A DNA stretch of 61,511 nucleotides from a virus: IMG/VR virus record IMGVR_UViG_3300044634_003809, positions 1 to 61,511 of that record. One strand, 5' to 3'. Numbering within the stretch: position 1 is the stretch's first letter; every line of letters starts with the position of its first letter. The notes under the pieces are model-generated. The model was not told where the DNA came from. It saw only the letters and a list, made by a program, of their open reading frames with translations, and did not search any database. The translations under genes and the position numbers were made by a program. Shown piece after piece: positions 1 through 7,932 of the stretch.

Positions 1-2
1 TT

Positions 3-497
3 GATAAAATTATGGAAGCAATGCAACCAGAATTTGAAGACGAAGAACCTATCAATCCTTTTGATTTCTGGGCAGGTGCTAATTTTAAACTCAAAATCGT
101 AAAGAAAGATGGGTATTGGAATTACGACAAATCAGAATTTGATCGTGTAGCACCTCTACTGGATGACGATGATGCTCTTGAGACCATTTGGAAGAAAGAG
201 TTTTCTCTGACTGCAATTACTGCTCCAGATCAATTCAAGTCTTATGAAGATCTTGAGCGTCGTATGAATACGGTTCTTGGTGTTAAGAATTCATCTCCTA
301 CTCGTTCTCGTGCAGTAGTTGAACAGGAAGACGACCTTGAAGAGTTTGTTCAAACTCCAACGCCTCAAGATCGTGTCGTAGAAGAATTGGAACAGTCTTA
401 TGCTCGTTCAAAGACTCCTTCTCTTCCTAAAATTTCTTCCGATGATGATGACGAAGATGATGCTCTTTCATATTTCCAGAAACTGGTTGATAGTTGA
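3..497 (+). CDS. gp32: ssDNA-binding protein gp32, C-terminal part (5' end outside window)
   Basis: C-terminal 165 codons of the T4 gp32 single-stranded DNA-binding protein, which coats ssDNA during phage replication, recombination and repair. The frame is open to the window edge (Asp-Lys-Ile precedes the first Met at position 12), so the true start lies upstream. Seen: the core segment with 'INPFDFWAGANFKLKI' and 'DGYWNYDKSEF', a conserved 'FKSYEDLERRMN' stretch, a low-complexity linker, and a strongly acidic tail (DDDDEDDALSYFQKLVDS). The acidic tail is typical of SSB/gp32 and in T4 it docks other replication proteins. The gene ends with TGA directly against the converging stop codon of gp53 on the other strand. 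Confidence 0.9.
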   Translation, partial: DKIMEAMQPEFEDEEPINPFDFWAGANFKLKIVKKDGYWNYDKSEFDRVAPLLDDDDALETIWKKEFSLTAITAPDQFKSYEDLERRMNTVLGVKNSSPTRSRAVVEQEDDLEEFVQTPTPQDRVVEELEQSYARSKTPSLPKISSDDDDEDDALSYFQKLVDS

Positions 498-1190
498 TTA
501 CAGATAAATCTTAATATTATCTGCAGTCTTTAAGGTTTCGGTTTTAAATTGACCGGAACCTTTTTCGTATTTCATAATATCATCCATATCATCAATAATA
601 ATATTTAAATATTTTGGTTTAAGTAAAAATATATTTCTTTTATTCTCTTCAATTTTTTCTTCATATTCGTAATTTGTGATTGGAACTACTGGATATATTG
701 TAGAATATCCTGAAACAAATTCATCGTAATATGTAAGTGAATAATTTTCATCTACTTGTAATCCTTCTTGCACTAAAATTGTTCCAGAAGTATTAGTTGC
801 TTTGACTGTTTCATAGTGATGTATTCCATTATATATTCTATTATAAGTATCTGTTTCAGAATCTCCAACAACTTTATATTTTTCAAATAAGTAGTTGTCA
901 AATGAAGTTTGAGTTAAGGGCCATTCTGTTTGTATATTAAGAATATTGTTAGAAATTAAAACAATCCAATCTAAATTCGCATCTCCATAATATTCAAAGG
1001 CAACATTGTCAGGTCTATCGTCACCAATTATTTTATATTTTTCAAAGAACACTAAATTCTTAAAAATATCTGGTCTAATTTTTCCTCTTTTAAAAAAGTT
1101 TTTAACTTGGATATAGTCTCCTATTTTTGAGTTAGGAAGTCTATTTACATATTCAAAATCTGGAACTTTTCTAAAATACTGATTTGCCAT
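498..1190 (-). CDS. gp53: Baseplate wedge protein gp53
   Basis: 230-aa T4 gp53-type baseplate wedge subunit, which in T4 joins the completed wedge and helps hold wedges around the hub. Seen: N-terminal 'YFRKVPDFEYVNRLP', then a 'GDYIQVKNFFKRGKIRPDI' segment, then 'VAFEYYGDANLDWIVLISNN', which matches the gp53 'YG(N/D)..LYWVLLM.N' core; the rest is polar with a basic C terminus. The length is close to T4 gp53. It is the last gene of a minus-strand group (gp4, 127-aa protein, gp48, gp53) and starts two bases after the gp48 stop, with a TAGG ribosome-binding site inside that junction. Identification rests on core-motif similarity and genome position. Confidence 0.85.
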   Translation of the reverse strand: MANQYFRKVPDFEYVNRLPNSKIGDYIQVKNFFKRGKIRPDIFKNLVFFEKYKIIGDDRPDNVAFEYYGDANLDWIVLISNNILNIQTEWPLTQTSFDNYLFEKYKVVGDSETDTYNRIYNGIHHYETVKATNTSGTILVQEGLQVDENYSLTYYDEFVSGYSTIYPVVPITNYEYEEKIEENKRNIFLLKPKYLNIIIDDMDDIMKYEKGSGQFKTETLKTADNIKIYL

Positions 1191-1191
1191 T

Positions 1192-2523
1192 TTAGTAACC
1201 TATATTAGTATCTATTGATTTTCCATCAAGGTTTCCATAGTCATCATTAAAGATTGGTTCAAGTTCTTGGAACTGCATACTAATTTCATAAGAAGTCATC
1301 ATACCATCAGCAAAGGTCATATAATTTCCTTCTGGAGTATAATTGACAGTAAAAGATTGTAAAGCACACTCTTTAATTAGATTTAAATATGAGCTATCTT
1401 CTTTTTTATGTAGATACCTAATCTTAAATGTATGAGGTGCTTTTAAGAATAATTGAGATTGTGTTCTTTGTACCGCCATACCTTGTTTAAAAAATCTTAT
1501 AATCTGGCGGATTTGATCTCTGTCTTTAGTGCCTCTTGCTGATAACTTAAAAGTAAAGTTAAAAGGTCTTAGTGTTGGACCTGAGAACAGTAACTCCATA
1601 TTTGGGTTAAATACAGCACCTTTGGTTCTTGATAAAATATTAGATTTTCCAACTGCTTGAGATGTAAAAATTGCCGCTACTCCAGTTCTAAGATCTGAAG
1701 AACTTTTTTGTACATTTCCTAATTGTGTTCCGGCAGTATCTGCTGCTGCACTAGCACCCTCAGTAATAAATGAATTTGCAAATTCTGCTAAACTTTTTTC
1801 TAAAGGAGTCATTTCATCACCTCCCCAAGTCACTGCATTAGTATCCGAAATACCACCTGGTATTGGTAAGAAAACTTTTCCAATTATCCTCGAAGTATAA
1901 TTACTTCTTTCACCTAAACTTCCTAAACCTTGATTTGCAGACGTATTTATATTTCTTGGTTCATATCTTAACATATTAAATTGTATTACATCTTGATAAT
2001 CAATTTGAAGATCTGCTGGATATCTTAAGTCTTGTGGAAAATTAAATCTTGAAAGTGTTTTTGATTTTTCTAATTCTTCTCCCAAAGCACGTTGAGATTC
2101 TTCTGCATTTACTGTGTCTGATGCCTGGTTTTTAGAACTTGCTGCTAACTGTTTTTGGTCTTCATTTGATAATGGTTGGGATGCTTTTTGTGCAGAACTT
2201 GAAATTGCGTTTTGAGTATCTGTTTTTAAAGCACCTTCTTTTAGAGATTTTTGTGCATCAGCGCCAAAAATAGGTTTTCCATCTATCCCATTTTTGAAAG
2301 TCCAACTAGCACCTCCATTAGAAGTTTCTGCTGCCTGAACAAAATTTTTTATTCCCGGAATAGTTGAATTGTTATAAGCAATATATGATTTTTGTGTCCC
2401 CGCAATTAATTTTCCGTTATTATCTACTTGATATTCAGTTTGAACATAATATTCTAATGGGGTTCCTTGAGATCCGACTTTTGTGATAGATGGTTTGCTT
2501 TCTATCAATACTCTTCTTGCCAT
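1192..2523 (-). CDS. gp48: Baseplate tail-tube cap protein gp48
   Basis: 443-aa homologue of T4 gp48, which caps the baseplate hub and provides the platform for tail-tube polymerisation. The N-terminal ~170 residues are Ser/Gln/Ala-rich and probably flexible. The structured C-terminal part (about 300-435) contains 'NPNMELLFSGPTLRPFNFTF', 'DRDQIRQIIRFFKQGMAVQ' and 'LQSFTVNYTPEGNYMTFADG', the beta-barrel pattern of tail-tube-like folds seen in gp48/gp54 and contractile-tail initiators. The cyanophage protein is longer than T4 gp48. A GGAG ribosome-binding site lies about 10 bases upstream of the ATG. A CTAAATA late-type motif at 2610-2616 (minus strand) overlaps the end of the previous gene. 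Confidence 0.8.
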   Translation of the reverse strand: MARRVLIESKPSITKVGSQGTPLEYYVQTEYQVDNNGKLIAGTQKSYIAYNNSTIPGIKNFVQAAETSNGGASWTFKNGIDGKPIFGADAQKSLKEGALKTDTQNAISSSAQKASQPLSNEDQKQLAASSKNQASDTVNAEESQRALGEELEKSKTLSRFNFPQDLRYPADLQIDYQDVIQFNMLRYEPRNINTSANQGLGSLGERSNYTSRIIGKVFLPIPGGISDTNAVTWGGDEMTPLEKSLAEFANSFITEGASAAADTAGTQLGNVQKSSSDLRTGVAAIFTSQAVGKSNILSRTKGAVFNPNMELLFSGPTLRPFNFTFKLSARGTKDRDQIRQIIRFFKQGMAVQRTQSQLFLKAPHTFKIRYLHKKEDSSYLNLIKECALQSFTVNYTPEGNYMTFADGMMTSYEISMQFQELEPIFNDDYGNLDGKSIDTNIGY

Positions 2524-2608
2524 TAAAATTTATCTCCATTTTGAATGGGAATAATTATCTCAATTTTTTGTAGAGTATGAGACATTTATATTGATAGGAG
2601 TTTTTTAT

Positions 2609-2992
2609 TTATTTAGTAAGGAATTTTGCATAAGGAATTGAAAGCATTTCATCAAGCTCTTCGTATCTAACAATGTGAAGTTTTCCTGCAACTTCTTGCC
2701 AGGTGTATTGTCTATATTTTCTCCAATGAAAATTAATTCCCCTAAATCCCCAGGGTTCTATTGAGGTGCAGGCAATTAATGGGTGTTGATCATATCTAAG
2801 ATTTGGTGTTTTCGCATTGTAGATAAATGTATAAAATTTTCCTACTTCTGGATATAATGCTTCTTCTTTCAATACATCTATAATAATTATCATCAAGTCT
2901 TCAGGATCATTTGATCCTTCTTTCTCAATTCTTTTTTTAATCTCTCTCATCCTTGGAGGTATATTGAGATATTGCCCAAAACCTTCTGCCAT
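2609..2992 (-). CDS. Conserved cyanophage protein of unknown function, between gp4 and gp48
   Basis: 127-aa soluble protein, no signal peptide or membrane segment. Seen: 'FGQYLNIPPRMREIKKRIEK' at the N terminus, then a compact domain with 'VGKFYTFIYNAKTPNLRYDQ' and 'PWGFRGINFHWRKYRQYTW', rich in aromatic residues and resembling a small SH3-like or beta-barrel domain. I recognise the type from cyanomyoviruses but not a function. Its location between head-completion gp4 and tail-tube cap gp48 suggests a virion-assembly role (inference). Its ATG follows the gp4 stop with no gap, so translation is probably coupled. The stop codon lies inside a CTAAATAAATA stretch that may serve as a late promoter for gp48. 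Confidence 0.6.
   Translation of the reverse strand: MAEGFGQYLNIPPRMREIKKRIEKEGSNDPEDLMIIIIDVLKEEALYPEVGKFYTFIYNAKTPNLRYDQHPLIACTSIEPWGFRGINFHWRKYRQYTWQEVAGKLHIVRYEELDEMLSIPYAKFLTK
2610..2616 (-). promoter_or_regulatory. Putative late promoter CTAAATA upstream of gp48
   Basis: The minus strand reads CTAAATAAATA across the stop of the 127-aa gene; CTAAATA lies 87 bases before the gp48 ATG. A second box, TATAAATG at about 2583-2590, is closer (60 bases). Either could boost gp48 and gp53 late transcription. Confidence 0.35.
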
Positions 2993-3430
2993 TTAGAATA
3001 AATCTTCTTCTGTGATTATTTTAAATTCTACCATTCTATCCGCACACCATTCTTTTGCTGCACTCCATTTTGCTTGATTTATCGCATAGGTTTTACATTC
3101 GTGCAGATATGATTTTGTTACTCTTGATCTTTGTTTGGGTGGAAGAGTTTGTTTTTTCGGCTTTACTTCAACCACATATGTCTTTATATTTCCAGAGTCT
3201 TCTTTTACTTTAATTAAGTAATCTGGAAAATATCTATGCACACGATTATCTACAGGAGATATGTAATTTACGCAAAATTCTTCTGATGCCCAAGATATAA
3301 TACTTGGGTTGTTATCGCACCAATAACAAAACTTCCTTTCCCAATTACTTCTGCAGATTATATTTGAGGGATCACCTTTATATTTTTCAGGATATGATGG
3401 TTTGTATTTGCTTTTAATACTTTCTGCCAT
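2993..3430 (-). CDS. gp4: Head completion protein gp4 (PD-(D/E)XK nuclease-like)
   Basis: 145-aa homologue of T4 gp4, needed to complete DNA-filled heads before tail joining. Seen: 'YKGDPSNIICRSNWERKFCYW' region (residues 17-36), 'WASEEFCVNYISPVD', then a PD-(D/E)XK-like arrangement: P69-D70 in 'HRYFPDYLIKV' and E88-V-K90 in 'YVVEVKPKKQT'. T4 gp4 and phage T7-type Holliday nucleases share this core, so nuclease activity is plausible. I chose the ATG at 3428-3430, preceded by a TAAGGATA ribosome-binding site. A longer open frame to 3478 would overlap the divergent gene and contain no conserved sequence. A perfect TATAAATA late promoter lies 33 bases upstream on this strand. Confidence 0.85.
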   Translation of the reverse strand: MAESIKSKYKPSYPEKYKGDPSNIICRSNWERKFCYWCDNNPSIISWASEEFCVNYISPVDNRVHRYFPDYLIKVKEDSGNIKTYVVEVKPKKQTLPPKQRSRVTKSYLHECKTYAINQAKWSAAKEWCADRMVEFKIITEEDLF

Positions 3431-3462
3431 TATCCTTACTACATAATATATACGATTAAAAA

Positions 3463-3470
3463 TATTTATA
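3463..3470 (-). promoter_or_regulatory. T4-type late promoter TATAAATA for the gp4-gp48-gp53 operon
   Basis: The plus strand reads TATTTATA, so the minus strand carries an exact T4 late octamer TATAAATA, 33 bases upstream of the gp4 ATG. Established: T4 late promoters need only this -10-like octamer, read by the gp55 sigma factor with gp33 and the gp45 clamp. It lies in the 41-base gap between divergent start codons and almost touches the plus-strand ATG at 3472. Confidence 0.65.
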
Positions 3471-3471
3471 A

Positions 3472-4374
3472 ATGGCAATTTCTACGCCAAAACCAAGAAA
3501 CGTATCTGAAATAAAAAGTGCTATATTGCAACCTGCAACTACTTCGCACTATGATCTTTTCCTTTCAGTTCCTACTCCTCTCTCATCTATAATGAGTAAA
3601 AATGGAGTGAATTTTGGCGTCATTCAGGATAAACTTCAACTTGCTTGTAGTGAAGCTACTTTACCTGGATCTTCTTTAGCAACTCTTGAAATTAATAATG
3701 ATTATACAGGAGTTACTGAAAGACACGCATATCGTAGAATATATGATGATAGAATAGATTTGACTTTTTATGTTGATACTTCTTATACTGCGATTAGATT
3801 TTTTGAAACTTGGATTAAATTTATTATGAATGAGAGTATTTCTGGTGGTCCCAATAATGCTCCAGTAGGTCTTAAATCTCCAAATTTCTATTACACTACT
3901 AGATACCCGGAAGAATATCAATCACAGTTTAGTATTGTTAAATTTGAAAAAGATTATAAAACAAAACTTACATATACTTTTTTAAAGGCATATCCAATTA
4001 GTATATCTTCTATGCCTATTTCTTATGATTCTTCTTCTCTACTTAAATGTACTGTTTCTTTTGCATACACTAGATATTTTGTTGAAGAACTTAATGGATC
4101 TCCTCCTCCAACCGATGACCAAAATCCCCAGTCTTCTCTAAATAACCCTCTAGAACAAGCAGGATTTAATGTTGCCGCTTATCAGGGACTTGTTAATCCA
4201 GAATTTGGAGTAGATACAACTGGTGGATTGAGCATTCAAAATGCTTTATCTTCTGGAAATTCTCTTCAAGTTTTTGAGGGTGAAGAAATTATTGGTGCAG
4301 TAAATTCTAATTCTCGTTTTGTTGAATCTGGACTTCCATATGTTGGTAGGAACATTGGTCCATTAGCACGATAA
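3472..4374 (+). CDS. Tail-tube-fold baseplate protein (gp54/gp19-like, probable tube initiator)
   Basis: 300-aa protein resembling the T4 gp19/gp54 tail-tube family. Seen: 'SHYDLFLSVPTPLSSIM' near residue 25, 'CSEATLPGSSLATLEINND', then 'RRIYDDRIDLTFYVDTS' followed by 'FFETWIKFIMNE'. This is the usual pattern of a beta strand and a helix carrying Phe/Trp in tube proteins. The C-terminal ~90 residues are Ser/Asn/Gly-rich. Cyanophage gp19 proper is normally shorter and sits next to the sheath gene gp18, so position and length favour the baseplate tube initiator gp54 or a related virion protein. The ATG has no Shine-Dalgarno; the leader is AT-rich (TTTATAAATGGC). First gene of the plus-strand structural block. 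Confidence 0.6.
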   Translation: MAISTPKPRNVSEIKSAILQPATTSHYDLFLSVPTPLSSIMSKNGVNFGVIQDKLQLACSEATLPGSSLATLEINNDYTGVTERHAYRRIYDDRIDLTFYVDTSYTAIRFFETWIKFIMNESISGGPNNAPVGLKSPNFYYTTRYPEEYQSQFSIVKFEKDYKTKLTYTFLKAYPISISSMPISYDSSSLLKCTVSFAYTRYFVEELNGSPPPTDDQNPQSSLNNPLEQAGFNVAAYQGLVNPEFGVDTTGGLSIQNALSSGNSLQVFEGEEIIGAVNSNSRFVESGLPYVGRNIGPLAR

Positions 4375-4377
4375 ATA
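4370..4377 (+). promoter_or_regulatory. Putative late promoter GATAAATA upstream of gp26
   Basis: GATAAATA overlaps the TAA stop of the preceding gene and lies 28 bases upstream of the gp26 ATG. It differs from the T4 late consensus only at the first base. A TAGGA ribosome-binding site follows, as expected if transcription starts just after this box. Confidence 0.5.
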
Positions 4378-4405
4378 ATCACACCTGAAAAAATTATAGG
4401 ACATT

Positions 4406-5125
4406 ATGCCTTTACCAAAGATTTCTGCACCAACTTATGAACTTGAGTTGCCATCAACTGGAGAAGAAATTAAATATAGACCTTTTTTAGTTAAGGAAGA
4501 AAAATTACTTGTTATTGCTTTAGAGAGTGAAGATATTAAGCAAATTACAACAGCAATTAAAACTGTTATAAAGAATTGTATCTTAACCAAGAATATTAAA
4601 GTAGAATCATTACCAACTTTTGATATTGAATATTTGTTCCTAAATGTTCGTGGTAAATCTGTTGGAGAAGAACTTGAAGTTAATATTATTTGTCCAGATG
4701 ATAATGAAACTCAAGTTCCTGTAAAGATAAATCTTGATGATATCAAAGTTCAAAAAAATGAAAATCATACAAATAGAATTAAACTTGATGATTCTATTAT
4801 GATGGAAATGAAGTATCCTTCTCTAGATCAATTTATTAAAAATAATTTTGATTTTAGTGAAAAAAATGCAATGGATCAATCGTTTGAACTAATTGCATCT
4901 TGTATTGGTGCAATTTTTACTGAAGAAGAAGTTTGGACAACATCTGATGTGACTAAAAAGGAAATGAATGACTTTTTAGAATCAATGAATTCTTCTCAAT
5001 TTAAAGATATTGAAAAGTTTTTTGAAACAATGCCGAAACTTTCTCATACAATTAAAGTTGTAAATCCAAAAACTAATGTTGAAAGTGAAGTTGTTCTAGA
5101 AGGGTTAGCATCTTTTTTCGGGTGA
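4406..5125 (+). CDS. gp26: Baseplate hub protein gp26 (T4 baseplate family)
   Basis: 239-aa member of the T4 gp26/gp51 baseplate family. In T4 these proteins are needed to assemble the baseplate hub, and the gene position just before the tape-measure genes matches tail-assembly chaperones of other phages. Seen: 'LPKISAPTYELELPSTGEEIKYRPF' start, 'FLVKEEKLLVIALES', 'DIEYLFLNVRGKSVGEELE' and a four-strand region with 'CPDD', then a helical acidic C-terminal half. Ribosome-binding site TAGGA. The last codons are GCA TCT TTT TTC GGG TGA, which contain a T_TTT_TTC slippery heptamer (5113-5119). A -1 shift there would extend the protein into the next ORF, giving about 303 residues. Confidence 0.85.
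   Translation: MPLPKISAPTYELELPSTGEEIKYRPFLVKEEKLLVIALESEDIKQITTAIKTVIKNCILTKNIKVESLPTFDIEYLFLNVRGKSVGEELEVNIICPDDNETQVPVKINLDDIKVQKNENHTNRIKLDDSIMMEMKYPSLDQFIKNNFDFSEKNAMDQSFELIASCIGAIFTEEEVWTTSDVTKKEMNDFLESMNSSQFKDIEKFFETMPKLSHTIKVVNPKTNVESEVVLEGLASFFG
5113..5119 (+). promoter_or_regulatory. Candidate -1 ribosomal frameshift site T_TTT_TTC
   Basis: In the gp26 frame the heptamer reads T TTT TTC, a classic X_XXY_YYZ slippery sequence, two codons before the TGA. After a -1 slip the next codons are CGG, GTG, AGT, ATG, which is the frame of the following 64-codon ORF, with no stop in between. A short palindrome TCCATATGGA (5132-5141) follows 12 bases downstream but is too small to be a convincing stimulator. 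The arrangement resembles the G/G-T chaperone frameshift of lambda, which also sits just before the tape-measure gene. Confidence 0.5.
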
Positions 5126-5316
5126 GTATGGTCCATATGGATCTTGAAAATTACTTCAAACTTAATTTTTCGTTGATGCAATATCATAAATATTCATTAT
5201 GGGAAATTGAGAATATGATTCCCTGGGAAAGGGATATCTATGTTGGATTATTGCAACAACATCTTGAAGAAGAAGAGTTAAAACAAAAACAGCAGATGAG
5301 CAATGCCCAATTCTAA
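5122..5316 (+). CDS. Small protein between gp26 and tape-measure genes (possible gp26 -1 frameshift extension or gp51-like)
   Basis: 64 codons, mostly helical, with 'FKLNFSLMQYHKYSLWEIEN' and 'MIPWERDIYVGLLQQHLEEE', a pattern I associate with tail or baseplate-hub assembly accessory proteins just upstream of tape-measure genes. Possible starts are GTG 5122 (GTGA overlap with gp26), ATG 5128 and ATG 5137; none has a good Shine-Dalgarno. The ORF is in the -1 frame relative to gp26 and is open back through the slippery heptamer at 5113-5119, so it may be made mainly as a C-terminal extension of gp26. It overlaps the next gene by 14 bases. A gp51 assignment is possible but unproven. Confidence 0.65.
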   Translation: MSMVHMDLENYFKLNFSLMQYHKYSLWEIENMIPWERDIYVGLLQQHLEEEELKQKQQMSNAQF

Positions 5317-7927
5317 AGCAATAAATGCTTCTAAATTTTTTGGTAAGGATAGGTATGAACATTACCTAAATGAACTCCTTACAGAAAACACTATTGGTGG
5401 GCAAAAATTATCCAAACAAGAATTAAAAGAAGGTTTTTCTAAAAGAAAAAATAAAATAAGTTTTGAACAATTTATTGATAAAATTGTAAGTACAAAAACT
5501 GCAAAATCGTCAGTTGCTTTTTCTGGAAAAAGTCCTCCTCCTTCACCTTCTGCAAGTGGTGGAAATGGACTTAGAAAAGGTTCTCTTATACGATCTTCCT
5601 CTAATCAGATTCAAAAATACATAGGAATTTCGCAAAAAACTGGAGAAGGTGTAGAAGAAAATATATCTGCAATTGTAAAGTCTGTAATTTCAATTGCAGA
5701 TATTGTTGTAAAACAAAAGAAAATATCAGATGATGCTTCTGCTTATGAAAAAAGAAAATCAGAACAAGAGAAAAGAGGACTTGCTGAAAGTAAGTTAGAA
5801 AAAAGATTTGAAGGTTTAAAAAAAGCAGCAGAAAAAATAATTGCTCCAGTAAAATCTTTACTAGATAAAATTCTTCAATTTTTTACTACGGTAATACTTG
5901 GAAGAATTGTTTATAAACTTGTAGAATGGTTGGGCGACCCCAATAATGCAAATAAAGTAAAATCAATAATTAGATTTTTGGGTGATTGGGGTCCAGCAAT
6001 TCTTGGTGGATTTATTTTATTCGGAACAAAGTTTGGAAAAAGTATTAGGGTACTAACAAATATTGCATTATCAGGAATTGCAAAACTTGCAAAATCAATT
6101 CCTGCTCTCTTAAGATTTGCAAAAAGTAATCCAAAAACTGCTCTTGCAGTCGCTGCAGGTGGATATGCTGCAACTCAACTTGCACAAAGAGCATTTAGTG
6201 GTGAGGATCAGAAAGTTGAAGGACGTGCTGGTGGAGGAATTATAAGTGCGCCAAAGTTTTCTGGTGGAGGGTTTAATTTTTCTGGGTTATTGGGAGGTGC
6301 TAGAAATTTCTTTAATGGAATGGTAAGTGGTGAAAAGGGAGTAGATAAAATTCCTGCTTGGTTAAGCGACGGTGAGTTTGTAATGTCTCGTGGTGCTGTT
6401 CAGAAGTATGGTGTTGATACTCTGGAAGCAATGAATGCTGCTGGTGGTGGAACAAATAAACCTACCTTTAAAAGTGAATCTGTTTATGCTGCTGGAGGAG
6501 GATTGGTTGGTGATATACCTCTTTATTCTACTTATGGCGCAAATCCTAATGATGATACTCTCAGAAGTGCTGCGAGAGCTTTTAGACAATATGGAACAGA
6601 AGAGGACCTATTTAAGGCATTTAAAAAATTAAATGGAGTTCCTGATTTTGAAAAAATGGTTGGTGGTGAAAATAATTTTTCTAGAATATTTGAAGGGCAT
6701 CACGGCGCTGATGATGCTCTTGATGCTATTCGTCAATCTGTAGCAGATAAAATAAAAGCAGTTAATAATCCACAACCAGGATCAGTAACAAAATCAATAT
6801 CAGCGTTACAGAATGCCGAAAATATATTATCAGAGCAAATCAAAAGTAATAGATCTTCTTTAAGAGAAACTGGATATAGAATGGGCACAAGACCAACTCC
6901 ACAATCAAGATTTAGACCTGGAGATTTTAGAAGATTTTCTTCATTACAAAATAGATTTAATTACAATCCATTTAGAGGTCAATCAAGTCCTCTTTCACCT
7001 GATTATTTCTTAAGAGGACAATCAAGTCCTCTTCGTATGACGCCACCAACACCCACAAGTAGTGCTATTGTTCCTTATACTGGTGGTGCTCTTGCTAGAA
7101 CTAAAGTTCCTGGGGGATTGGGTAATCTTAAATCTTTTGGTATTGAACTTTTGTTAAATTATTTAATGCAAAGTGGATTGGATTATGTGGAAGCAAAGAG
7201 ACTTGCTTCTAGCATTGAAAAGGCAAGAAAAGAAACTCCAGAAAAACTTACAAACAGAATAGAAAAATTAAGAGAACTTGTAGACAAAGAGGAAAGATAC
7301 CAAAAAAGTTTTGGTGGAATATTAGATAAAGTTATTAAGATGGGGGGAGAGACTGGTTCAGAGAGATTATCAAGACAGGCAAGAACAATGTTGGGCGGAT
7401 TGGGCGCTAATGCATATCAAGGTGGTGCAATCAAAGGTGGTTATGGATTGAAACAGCAGTCCTTTAAGGATATGCCTAAAACTCAAATAATGACTGATGA
7501 TAAGGGAAGACCCTTTGTTGGTTATAAAGCAATGAGAGGTGGTAAAGTTGTTTATGTTAGAGGACCTCAAGCAGGAACATCTAACCCACTTGAAGCACTT
7601 GGAAGAATGATAAATCCTGGTGCGTATAAAAATATTGATGCTATTAATGCAAGAAAGAAATACGAGGAAGCATCTAAAGGAAATATTTCTTCACTGAAAG
7701 CAAGAGGTGCAACACAAGCAAATATTGCAAAAAAACAAGCAGAATTGAATAAAAGAAAACCAGTATCTCCACCAATAAAACAAAAACCAAAAGTAGTAGT
7801 TGCTGGTGGTGGAATGGGAGGTAGAAGAGGTAGTGGAAGTAATCCATCCACCTCAAAAGTGCCTAATTTTAACGCTTCTACAAAAGGAATGCGTTCAAAA
7901 CAAGAAACTCTTGGATTGATGAGGTAA
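5303..7927 (+). CDS. Large tail protein with tape-measure features (structural)
   Basis: 874-aa probable tape-measure or internal tail protein. Seen: charged, helix-prone N terminus (1-180) with long Lys/Glu runs; a hydrophobic helical region about 183-300 including 'LLDKILQFFTTVILGRIVYK' and 'WGPAILGGFILFGTKFG'; then 'GVDKIPAWLSDGEFVMSRGA' near residue 349, a motif widely found in phage tape-measure proteins. The second half is Gly/Ser/Pro-rich with short repeats ('FRGQSSPL.P', 'LRGQSSPLRM') and a basic C terminus. Position right after the gp26 pair fits. The ORF starts inside the previous gene. The next gene has a similar N-terminal plan, so the two may divide the tape-measure and hub-core (gp29-like) roles; which is which is unclear. 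Confidence 0.7.
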   Translation: MPNSKAINASKFFGKDRYEHYLNELLTENTIGGQKLSKQELKEGFSKRKNKISFEQFIDKIVSTKTAKSSVAFSGKSPPPSPSASGGNGLRKGSLIRSSSNQIQKYIGISQKTGEGVEENISAIVKSVISIADIVVKQKKISDDASAYEKRKSEQEKRGLAESKLEKRFEGLKKAAEKIIAPVKSLLDKILQFFTTVILGRIVYKLVEWLGDPNNANKVKSIIRFLGDWGPAILGGFILFGTKFGKSIRVLTNIALSGIAKLAKSIPALLRFAKSNPKTALAVAAGGYAATQLAQRAFSGEDQKVEGRAGGGIISAPKFSGGGFNFSGLLGGARNFFNGMVSGEKGVDKIPAWLSDGEFVMSRGAVQKYGVDTLEAMNAAGGGTNKPTFKSESVYAAGGGLVGDIPLYSTYGANPNDDTLRSAARAFRQYGTEEDLFKAFKKLNGVPDFEKMVGGENNFSRIFEGHHGADDALDAIRQSVADKIKAVNNPQPGSVTKSISALQNAENILSEQIKSNRSSLRETGYRMGTRPTPQSRFRPGDFRRFSSLQNRFNYNPFRGQSSPLSPDYFLRGQSSPLRMTPPTPTSSAIVPYTGGALARTKVPGGLGNLKSFGIELLLNYLMQSGLDYVEAKRLASSIEKARKETPEKLTNRIEKLRELVDKEERYQKSFGGILDKVIKMGGETGSERLSRQARTMLGGLGANAYQGGAIKGGYGLKQQSFKDMPKTQIMTDDKGRPFVGYKAMRGGKVVYVRGPQAGTSNPLEALGRMINPGAYKNIDAINARKKYEEASKGNISSLKARGATQANIAKKQAELNKRKPVSPPIKQKPKVVVAGGGMGGRRGSGSNPSTSKVPNFNASTKGMRSKQETLGLMR

Positions 7928-7932
7928 GATAA

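Noticed and set aside
3431-3478. Longer gp4 start at 3478
   Set aside because: The extra 16 residues (FINIFNRIYYVVRI) overlap the divergent start and late promoter; the ATG at 3430 has a proper ribosome-binding site and the conserved protein begins there.
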